Assembly (NCBI GenBank): GCA_031290005.1
Contig: JAITOJ010000034.1
Span: forward strand, 1 to 11,024
Length of the DNA: 11,024 nt
Source of the DNA: Treponema sp.
GTDB lineage: Bacteria; Spirochaetota; Spirochaetia; Treponematales; Treponemataceae
Direction of reading: 5' to 3'
The stretch's first letter is position 1; each line of letters begins with the position of its first letter. Of this stretch, positions 4,985-11,024 are shown in pieces. Both the position numbers and the translations under genes were made by a program. The notes below the pieces were generated by a model. It ran no database searches. It had not been told where the DNA came from and saw only the letters and a program-made list of their open reading frames with translations.

Positions 4985-7099
4985 ATGCCTGAAAAAAACA
5001 AAGTACACATTTCCGATTTGGTACTCAGGGACGCGCATCAGTCGCTGCACGCCACCCGCATGACTACCGCCGATATGCTGCCCGCCTGCGGCAAGCTGGA
5101 CAAAATCGGCTATTGGTCTCTGGAAGCCTGGGGGGGCGCGACCTTTGATTCGTGCATCCGCTTTCTGAACGAAGACCCCTGGGAACGGCTCCGCAAGCTG
5201 CACGCCGTCCTGCCGAACACCAAAATCATGATGCTCCTGCGCGGGCAGAATCTGCTGGGTTACCGGCACTATGCCGACGACGTGGTGGACCGGTTCGTGG
5301 ACGCCGCGGCAAAGCACGGGGTTGACGTGTTCCGCATCTTCGACGCCTGCAACGACCCCCGGAACCTGAAGCGGGCCACCGACGCGGCCAAGAAGACCGG
5401 CAAGCACGTGCAGATGGCCATTTCCTACGCCACCACGCCGTACCACACCAAGAAGATTTACGCCGACCTGGCAAAGTCCTACGCGGACTTTGGGGCTGAC
5501 TCGATTTGTATAAAGGATATGTCCGGCCTGCTGAAACCCTACGAAGCCTATGACCTGGTGAAGGCGATTAAGGCCAAGGTGGACATCCCCCTGGAGATAC
5601 ACACCCACGCCACCACGGGGCTTTCCGTAGCCACCCTGATAAAGGCCGCCGAGGCGGGGGCGGAAATCTTGGACACGGCGATTTCGTCCATGTCCATGGG
5701 AACCAGCCACAGTCCCACGGAAACCATCGTGGAAGCCTTCCGGGGCACCCCCTACGACACCGGGCTTGACATCGTGGCGCTGCTGGAAATCGCCGCCTAT
5801 TTTCGGGAAGTCCGCAAGAAATACGCCAAGTTCGAGTCCAGTTTTCTGGGGGCGGACACCCGCATTCTGGTCTCCCAGGTGCCGGGGGGTATGCTCTCCA
5901 ACCTGGAAAGCCAGCTCAAGGAGCAGAACGCCTCCAACAAGATCGACGACGTGCTCAAGGAAATTGCCGTGGTGCAGAAGGACTGCGGCTACATCCCCCT
6001 GGTGACCCCCACCAGCCAGATTGTGGGAACCCAGGCGGTGTTTAACGTCCTGTTTGGCCGGTACGAACGGCTGACCCAGGAAACCTGCGACCTGGCAACC
6101 GGCCGCTACGGGGCCACCCCCGCTAAGCCGAATCCTGACCTGGTGAAGAAAGCCCTGGCGCAGAACAAGTACGACGAGGTGCTCACCTGCCGTCCCGCTG
6201 ATTTGATACCCAACGAATACGACAAGATTGCGGCTGAAGCCAAAGCCGCGGGCGCGCAAAACGATGAGGACGTGCTCACCTTTGCCATGTTCCCCAAAGT
6301 GGCGCCCAAGTTTTTTGCGGAACGCGCCAAGGGCCCGGTGTCCAGCGACAGCTTCGTGGTGAAACCCGCCGCGCCGGCCTCCAAGGGCGGCTCTTGGACG
6401 GTGAACGTGAACGGCGCCGCCTATCAGGTGACCAGCGGGCCTTCCGGGGATGCCATGAGCGTCACCGTGAACGGCGCGGCCTACAATGTGGCCTTCAGCG
6501 CGCCGGGCGCCGCGAGTTCTGCGCAGCAGACCCCGGTTGCTGTGGCAACGGCCTCCGGCGGGGCCGACATCACCGCTCCGGTGGCGGGGACGCTGCTCAA
6601 GCAGGTGGCTCCGGCGGGGTCGGTGGTCAAATCCGGGCAAACCGTGCTTTTGATTGAATCCATGAAGATGGAACTGGAAGTGAAGGCCGCGGTCGACGGC
6701 CCGGTGTCGTACACCGTGGCTCCGGGCAGCCAGATTACCGCGGGCCAGGTGCTGGGCAAAATCGGAGGCGGGGCAGCGGCTCCCGCGCCCGTACAGGCAC
6801 AGCCCGCTCCGGCAGCTCCGGCTCCCGTACAGCCCGCACCCGCGAGTTCTGCGCAGCAGAACTCGGTAGCGGCAGGAACTGCCGCGACCGGGACGATTGT
6901 TCCTGCCCCGGTGGCGGGAACAGTGCTCAAAAACGTGCTGGCCGAAGGCGCTCAAGTGAAGTCCGGGGACACCATCGTGATCATTGAGTCCATGAAGATG
7001 GAGCTTGAAATCAAGGCCCCTTCCGCCGGTTCGGTGCATTATCTGGGAACCCCGGGTTCGCAAATCAGCGCGGGCCAGGCCCTTGCGGAAATCAGGTAG
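4985..7099 (+). CDS. oadA: Oxaloacetate decarboxylase alpha subunit with two tandem biotinyl domains
   Basis: This cytoplasmic carboxyltransferase moves the carboxyl group of oxaloacetate to biotin, releasing pyruvate. AAGGAG (4973-4978) lies 6 bases before the ATG. Of 704 residues, about 1-460 form the carboxyltransferase TIM barrel and its helper domain. Metal and active-site residues are visible: D16 (LVLRDAHQS), K177 (CIKDMSG, the usual active-site lysine) and H206/H208 (IHTHATTG). A linker region has a duplicated VNGAAY motif (475-482, 495-502). Biotinyl domain 1 (about 510-593) has ESMKME with K561. An Ala/Pro linker (594-619) leads to biotinyl domain 2 (620-703), ESMKME with K671. Single-domain OadA proteins are roughly 595 residues, so this one is longer by about one 110-residue unit. 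It lies between oadG and oadB (9-base gap to oadB). Pyruvate carboxylase subunit B has the same architecture, but the oadG and oadB neighbours decide the call. Confidence 0.95.
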   Translation: MPEKNKVHISDLVLRDAHQSLHATRMTTADMLPACGKLDKIGYWSLEAWGGATFDSCIRFLNEDPWERLRKLHAVLPNTKIMMLLRGQNLLGYRHYADDVVDRFVDAAAKHGVDVFRIFDACNDPRNLKRATDAAKKTGKHVQMAISYATTPYHTKKIYADLAKSYADFGADSICIKDMSGLLKPYEAYDLVKAIKAKVDIPLEIHTHATTGLSVATLIKAAEAGAEILDTAISSMSMGTSHSPTETIVEAFRGTPYDTGLDIVALLEIAAYFREVRKKYAKFESSFLGADTRILVSQVPGGMLSNLESQLKEQNASNKIDDVLKEIAVVQKDCGYIPLVTPTSQIVGTQAVFNVLFGRYERLTQETCDLATGRYGATPAKPNPDLVKKALAQNKYDEVLTCRPADLIPNEYDKIAAEAKAAGAQNDEDVLTFAMFPKVAPKFFAERAKGPVSSDSFVVKPAAPASKGGSWTVNVNGAAYQVTSGPSGDAMSVTVNGAAYNVAFSAPGAASSAQQTPVAVATASGGADITAPVAGTLLKQVAPAGSVVKSGQTVLLIESMKMELEVKAAVDGPVSYTVAPGSQITAGQVLGKIGGGAAAPAPVQAQPAPAAPAPVQPAPASSAQQNSVAAGTAATGTIVPAPVAGTVLKNVLAEGAQVKSGDTIVIIESMKMELEIKAPSAGSVHYLGTPGSQISAGQALAEIR
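6407..6490 (+). repeat. Short imperfect direct repeat inside oadA
   Basis: Two 24-base segments, 6407-6430 and 6467-6490, are 60 bases apart (20 codons) and differ at 4 positions by my count. They encode VNGAAYQV and VNGAAYNV. The motif resembles the strand that normally opens the biotinyl-domain region of OadA, present here twice. Confidence 0.7.
6510..7096 (+). repeat. Tandem duplication of the biotinyl-domain coding unit in oadA
   Basis: An exact 21-base repeat occurs at 6510-6530 and 6840-6860 (330 bases = 110 codons). It opens two units that encode ASSAQQ ... ESMKME ... and align without gaps over 84 residues (510-593 and 620-703). I count about 50 identical positions. The first unit also carries the Ala/Pro-rich linker (594-619). 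The translated units have diverged while the 21-base stretch has not, which suggests either constraint or gene conversion. Confidence 0.9.
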
Positions 7100-7108
7100 G
7101 GGGGTCCA

Positions 7109-8482
7109 ATGTTAGGTAAGGATACTAAAAAACGGCATGTGGTGAACGTCACTCTGGTCATCTTGGGGATTGCCTTGGTCTTCTCCCTGTTCCGCCCCGT
7201 GGCTCAGGCCCAAACCGCCGACCACGGAGACGCAGCCGCCACTGCGGTGCGCCGGGAAGTACCCCGGATTTCCATCAAGGGATTTTTTGCCAATACCGTG
7301 GAAAGCACGGGTATTTTCAAAATCATCAACGGCACGGAAACGGTGCAGGATTTGATCGACCCCACCGCCACCACAGATGTGTTTGGCTGGCAGCGCCTGG
7401 TGATGATGGCCATCGGCTTTCTGATCATCTATTTGGGGGCTGCCAAGGGCTTTGAGCCACTCCTCTTGATTCCCATCGGGTTCGGCACGGTGTTCGTCAA
7501 TCTCCCCGGCGGCGGTATGTATAACGAACATTCGGGGATGCTCCGGCTGATTTACGACATGGGGGTGGGCAACGAGTTCTTCCCCATGCTGATTTTCATG
7601 GGCATCGGCGCCATGACCGACTTTGGCCCCCTGATTGCCAACCCTAAGATGGCGATTCTGGGGGGCGCGGCCCAGTTCGGCGTGTTTGCCACCCTCTTCG
7701 GCGTGGCCCTGTTTAACAAACTGATCCCCAACCCAGCAGACCAGTACACCATGTTCCAGGCCAGCGCTATCGCCATTATCGGCGGCGCAGACGGGCCCAC
7801 GTCGATTTACCTTGCGGGAAAACTGGCGCCGGAAATGATGGCGGTGATTGCCGTGGCGGCCTACTCCTACATGGCCCTGGTGCCCATGATACAGCCGCCG
7901 ATCATGAAACTCCTCACCACCCCTGCGGAACGGGTGATCAAGATGAGCCAACTGCGCTCCGTGTCCAAGGTGGAGCGCATCGTCTTCCCCCTGGTGATCC
8001 TCGTCCTGGCGATTTTGCTTCTCCCCCCGGCGGCGCCCCTCATCGGGATGCTGGCCATGGGCAATTTCGTGAAGGAAATCGGCGTGGTGCAGCGGATCAG
8101 CAAGACCATGGAAAACGAACTGCTGAACATCGTGTCCATCCTGCTCTCCCTGGGGGTGGGTTCCCAGATGACCCCGGAGAAAATTATGAACATCAAGTCC
8201 ATCGGCATCATCTGCATGGGCCTGGTGGCCTTTAGCATCGCCACCAGTGCGGGGGTCCTCATGGCTAAGGCGATGAACCTCTTCCTTAAAGAGAAGATCA
8301 ACCCGCTTATCGGTTCCGCCGGTGTGTCCGCGGTGCCTATGGCGGCCCGGGTGTCCAACAAGGTGGGTCAGGAGTACGACCCGTCCAACTTCCTCCTGAT
8401 GCACGCCATGGGGCCCAACGTGGCCGGCGTTATCGGCACGGCCATTGCGGCGGGGGTGTTCATCGCCACTTACGGAGGGTGA
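7109..8482 (+). CDS. oadB: Na+-translocating oxaloacetate decarboxylase, beta subunit
   Basis: This integral membrane subunit decarboxylates carboxybiotin and couples the reaction to Na+ export. The 457-residue product has many hydrophobic helices and the family signatures IGGADGPTSIYLAGKLAP (224-241), INPLIGSAGVSAVPMAARV (397-415) and HAMGPNVAGVIGTAIAAG (432-449). Residues reported as essential in Klebsiella OadB (D203, Y229, N373, G377, S382, R389) all appear here shifted by exactly 25: D228, Y254, N398, G402, S407, R414. The 25 extra residues are N-terminal, where a hydrophobic segment (12-28, ...FRPVAQAQ) is followed by a hydrophilic stretch. The start at 7109 follows AGGGGG, which overlaps the oadA stop codon, suggesting translational coupling. 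A strong terminator follows 22 bases after the stop. Methylmalonyl-CoA and glutaconyl-CoA decarboxylase beta chains are homologous; the adjacent OadA favours oxaloacetate as substrate. Confidence 0.95.
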   Translation: MLGKDTKKRHVVNVTLVILGIALVFSLFRPVAQAQTADHGDAAATAVRREVPRISIKGFFANTVESTGIFKIINGTETVQDLIDPTATTDVFGWQRLVMMAIGFLIIYLGAAKGFEPLLLIPIGFGTVFVNLPGGGMYNEHSGMLRLIYDMGVGNEFFPMLIFMGIGAMTDFGPLIANPKMAILGGAAQFGVFATLFGVALFNKLIPNPADQYTMFQASAIAIIGGADGPTSIYLAGKLAPEMMAVIAVAAYSYMALVPMIQPPIMKLLTTPAERVIKMSQLRSVSKVERIVFPLVILVLAILLLPPAAPLIGMLAMGNFVKEIGVVQRISKTMENELLNIVSILLSLGVGSQMTPEKIMNIKSIGIICMGLVAFSIATSAGVLMAKAMNLFLKEKINPLIGSAGVSAVPMAARVSNKVGQEYDPSNFLLMHAMGPNVAGVIGTAIAAGVFIATYGG

Positions 8483-8504
8483 GCGACCCGACGAATATTT
8501 CAGG

Positions 8505-8531
8505 AAAACCGGCGGAGACGCCGGTTTTTTT
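8505..8531 (+). terminator. Intrinsic terminator of the oadGAB operon
   Basis: AAAACCGGCG (8505-8514), loop GAGA (8515-8518) and CGCCGGTTTT (8519-8528) form a perfect 10-bp stem closed by a GNRA tetraloop. The T run extends to 8531. It starts 22 bases after the oadB stop and separates the operon from the restriction-modification gene. Confidence 0.93.
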
Positions 8532-8609
8532 ATTAAAAGGAGCCAGATAAGGCACGTATAGCACAAACCTTACCGATATGATATATTACAGAAACTAAAG
8601 GGAAGGACC
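8532..8609. other. Spacer between the oad terminator and the restriction-modification gene
   Basis: The spacer is A/T-rich and 78 bases long. TATGAT (8577-8582) and the overlapping TATATT (8582-8587) could serve as a -10 element, but I find no good -35 at the right distance. The promoter of the restriction-modification gene is probably here and is weak or non-canonical. Confidence 0.3.
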
Positions 8610-11024
8610 ATGACCCCAAACCATGAAATAAACCAATATATCACCGAACTCGATAAAATCTATCGTACCGGCAAAGGCACGGAACACAGCTACCGAAGCG
8701 CCCTCAAGAGCCTTTTTGAAGCAGTTACCAGCGGCCTGGCCATAACCAACGAACCGAAACACATAGACTGCGGTGCGCCCGATTACATCGTTACCCGCAA
8801 TGAAATACCGGTAGGCTATATTGAGGCAAAGGATATTACCGTAGGAATTAATAACAAGGTCAATAAAGCACAATTTGAACGCTATAAACAATCCCTCAAT
8901 AATCTCATAATAACCGACTATCTTACCTTTCAATTATTCATTGACGGTGATGAAATCGTTACCGTAACCATCGCAAAAGAAATCAACGGCGGCATATCCC
9001 CGGATAAAAAACAGTATGATGCTTTAATGGAATTGATAGAGCAATTTTCAGGTTTCAAGGGAAAGAGCATTTACCAATCCGATCAATTAGCAAAAATGAT
9101 GGCGGCAAAGGCGAAACTCCTTGCCGGAATAATCGAGCAAGCCCTGCATGATACGGACGCGGAAGACGATACACTGTCGGGCCAGTTGGAGGGTTTTAGA
9201 AAAATTCTGATACACGATCTTTCCATCCCCGCATTTGCCGACATATACGCACAGACCCTTGCCTATGGAATGTTTGCCGCACGTTTTAATGACCGGAGCA
9301 ATAACCATTTTTCTCGGCAAATCGCCGCAAATTTAATACCCCAGTCTAATCCATTTCTCCGTAAGTTTTTTCAATACATAGCGGGTTTTGACCTTGATGA
9401 CCGCATCCGCTGGATTGTAGACGCGCTTGCTGACCTGTTTAATTACGTGGCTGTCGAAGACATACTCAAGGAATTCGGCAAGGTAAATCAGGACCCCTAT
9501 TTACATTTTTACGAGACATTCCTTGGCGCATATAATCCGAAACTTCGGGAAGAACGGGGAGTCTATTACACGCCGCTTCCCATTGTCAAATTTATAGTCC
9601 AGGCGGTTGATACCATTTTACAAAATGATTTTCATATAGCCAAAGGGCTGGCCGACAGTTCCAAAGACGGGGATTTTCATAAAGTGTATATCCTCGAACC
9701 TGCGGCCGGAACCGGTACTTTTCTTGTTGAAGTAATCGAAAATATTTATAAACGTTTTGCGAATCAAAAAGGAATGTGGCGCGATTATTGCAAAGAACAT
9801 CTGCTGCCGCGCTTGAACGGCTTTGAAATCCTCATGGCGCCCTACGCGATGGCGCACTTCAAACTTGATATGAAACTCAAAGAGACGGGGATAAACACGG
9901 CGGAATTAAAGGACCGTTTCCGCGTATATCTTACGAACAGCCTTGAAACCGTTGCGGACAACAATCCTGTTCTGCTTATGGAAAAATGGCTTTCCGATGA
10001 GGCCGATGAAGCTGCCCGGGTTAAGCGCGATGCCCCTGTCATGGTTGTTTTGGGAAATCCACCCTACAGCGGGGAGAGCGCCAATAAAAATTGTTTGGCA
10101 GACTTGCTGGAAGACTACAAAAAAGAACCGGGCGGAATAGAAAGGCTGAAAGAGAAAAATTCCAAGTGGCTCAACGACGATTATGTCAAGTTCATCCGTT
10201 ACGGACAATCGCTTGTCGTAAAGAACGGTAGCGGAATACTGGCTTATGTCAACAATCACAGCTTTCTGGACAACCCCACATTTCGCGGTATGCGCTGGAA
10301 TTTGCTTCAAACCTTTGACGCTATATACATTCTTGACCTTCACGGAAATGTAAAAAAGAAAGAAAGTGCACCGGATGGCGGCAAGGACGAAAATGTTTTT
10401 AATATACAGCAAGGGGTAAGTATAAACATTTTTGTAAAGACAGGGAAGAAAAAACAGGACGGGTGCGCGCAGGTTTACCATTGCGATTTATACGGAAGCC
10501 GAAAAGCTAAATATACATATCTGCTTGAAAATACGCTTGCATCTGTAAAATGGTTTGAACTTTCACCGAACGCCCCGCAGTACTTTTTTGTGGAAAAAGA
10601 TTTTGGCAGTCAGGCTGAATATGAAGAAGGTTTCAGCGTGCCGGAGTTGTTTCCGGTTAATTCGGTTGGAATTGTAACCGCCCGCGATGATTTCACCATC
10701 CACAATTCAGAACAGGCGGTAAAAAATATAATAACAGAATTCCTTAAACTGGACAATAAAACAGCGCGTACCCGTTTTAGTTTAGGCAACGATGTTAGGG
10801 ACTGGAGTATAGAAGGAGCAAAAAAAGATTTAGCGCGAAATTTAAATGGAAATACCAACCTTGATTTTTCAAAGATTGTAAAAATTAATTATCGCCCGTT
10901 TGATGCAAGGTATACTTATTATACGGGACATTCAAAGGGATTTCATTGTATGCCGCGAAATGATGTAATGCGGCATTTTCTGAATAATAACAATATTGGC
11001 CTTATAACAATTAGACGAAGCAGG
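8610..11024 (+). CDS. Single-chain restriction-modification enzyme (nuclease + N6-adenine methylase, type ISP/IIG-like), 3' end outside window
   Basis: The frame is open for 805 codons to the right edge with no stop. The ATG at 8610 is preceded by AGGG (8599-8602), 7 bases away. The N-terminal nuclease has a PD-(D/E)xK core: P57-D58 (CGAPDYIV), E72-A73-K74 (GYIEAKD) and QFERY (88-92). A helical linker follows, then RGVYYTP (316-322) leading into an amino-methyltransferase with motif I EPAAGTGTF (363-371, AdoMet binding) and motif IV NPPY (483-486, typical of N6-adenine methylation). Further on, DLHGN and the run YRPFDARYTYYTG ... HCMPRNDVMRHF (761-790) match the C-terminal region of type ISP restriction enzymes, where target recognition lies. 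No helicase motifs appear between nuclease and methylase, so this is not a LlaGI-type translocating ISP. It should cut unmodified foreign DNA and methylate host DNA from one polypeptide. It is visibly richer in A/T than the oad genes, consistent with horizontal acquisition. Confidence 0.9.
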   Translation, partial: MTPNHEINQYITELDKIYRTGKGTEHSYRSALKSLFEAVTSGLAITNEPKHIDCGAPDYIVTRNEIPVGYIEAKDITVGINNKVNKAQFERYKQSLNNLIITDYLTFQLFIDGDEIVTVTIAKEINGGISPDKKQYDALMELIEQFSGFKGKSIYQSDQLAKMMAAKAKLLAGIIEQALHDTDAEDDTLSGQLEGFRKILIHDLSIPAFADIYAQTLAYGMFAARFNDRSNNHFSRQIAANLIPQSNPFLRKFFQYIAGFDLDDRIRWIVDALADLFNYVAVEDILKEFGKVNQDPYLHFYETFLGAYNPKLREERGVYYTPLPIVKFIVQAVDTILQNDFHIAKGLADSSKDGDFHKVYILEPAAGTGTFLVEVIENIYKRFANQKGMWRDYCKEHLLPRLNGFEILMAPYAMAHFKLDMKLKETGINTAELKDRFRVYLTNSLETVADNNPVLLMEKWLSDEADEAARVKRDAPVMVVLGNPPYSGESANKNCLADLLEDYKKEPGGIERLKEKNSKWLNDDYVKFIRYGQSLVVKNGSGILAYVNNHSFLDNPTFRGMRWNLLQTFDAIYILDLHGNVKKKESAPDGGKDENVFNIQQGVSINIFVKTGKKKQDGCAQVYHCDLYGSRKAKYTYLLENTLASVKWFELSPNAPQYFFVEKDFGSQAEYEEGFSVPELFPVNSVGIVTARDDFTIHNSEQAVKNIITEFLKLDNKTARTRFSLGNDVRDWSIEGAKKDLARNLNGNTNLDFSKIVKINYRPFDARYTYYTGHSKGFHCMPRNDVMRHFLNNNNIGLITIRRSR

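Noticed and set aside
4844..7063. Very long open frame (739 codons) antisense to oadA
   Set aside because: Its translation is His/Gly/Arg-rich without domains and lies opposite a certain gene. It results from strong codon-position bias in GC-rich oadA.
7112..8566. Long open frame (484 codons) antisense to oadB
   Set aside because: It is another shadow of a GC-rich gene. It reads through the oad terminator and has no plausible ribosome site or domain.
1..11024. tRNA, rRNA, CRISPR array or insertion sequence
   Set aside because: I saw no cloverleaf signature, no regularly spaced repeats and no transposase-like frame or flanking inverted repeats.

Overview
The window looks like part of a spirochaete chromosome, most likely a Treponema of the termite-gut type. 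This is inference. It rests on the mix of a spirochaete-style SH3 lipoprotein, a sodium-pump oxaloacetate decarboxylase operon, remnants of an apparent outer-membrane beta-barrel gene, and a G/C homopolymer in a promoter region. No rRNA or other marker gene is present to settle it.

Layout: (1) Bases 1-472, minus strand: the 5' part of a membrane-anchored or lipoprotein-like gene, cut by the window edge. (2) Bases 473-976: a non-coding, repeat-rich stretch with a run of 13 C, tandem short repeats and a possible decayed secreted-protein gene. (3) Bases 977-2290, minus: an SH3-domain lipoprotein, divergent from thrC (2387-3832, plus, threonine synthase) across a 96-base promoter region in which neither gene has a clear Shine-Dalgarno. 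(4) Bases 3833-4324, minus: a dCMP deaminase, tail-to-tail with thrC and with no spacer. Behind it (4342 to about 4639, minus) lies the frameshifted 3' end of what looks like an outer-membrane beta-barrel gene. (5) Bases 4632-8531, plus: a complete operon oadG-oadA-oadB with a good sigma-70-type promoter and a strong intrinsic terminator. It encodes the three subunits of a Na+-translocating, biotin-dependent decarboxylase, best read as oxaloacetate decarboxylase. (6) From 8610 to the right edge, plus: 805 codons of a single-chain restriction-modification enzyme (nuclease + N6-adenine methylase, type ISP/IIG-like), with base composition visibly richer in A/T than the oad genes.

How the parts work together: OadA transfers the carboxyl group of oxaloacetate to biotin. 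OadB decarboxylates carboxybiotin and couples this to Na+ export. OadG assembles the complex. The result is pyruvate, CO2 and a sodium gradient. The most unusual point is that OadA carries two complete biotinyl domains in tandem, with biotinylatable lysines at 561 and 671, exactly 110 residues apart. A 21-base exact DNA repeat marks the start of each unit. The restriction-modification gene at the right edge is probably horizontally acquired defence cargo that continues beyond the window. I found no wholly novel system, but the double-biotinyl OadA, the C13 tract and the two gene remnants deserve a look.
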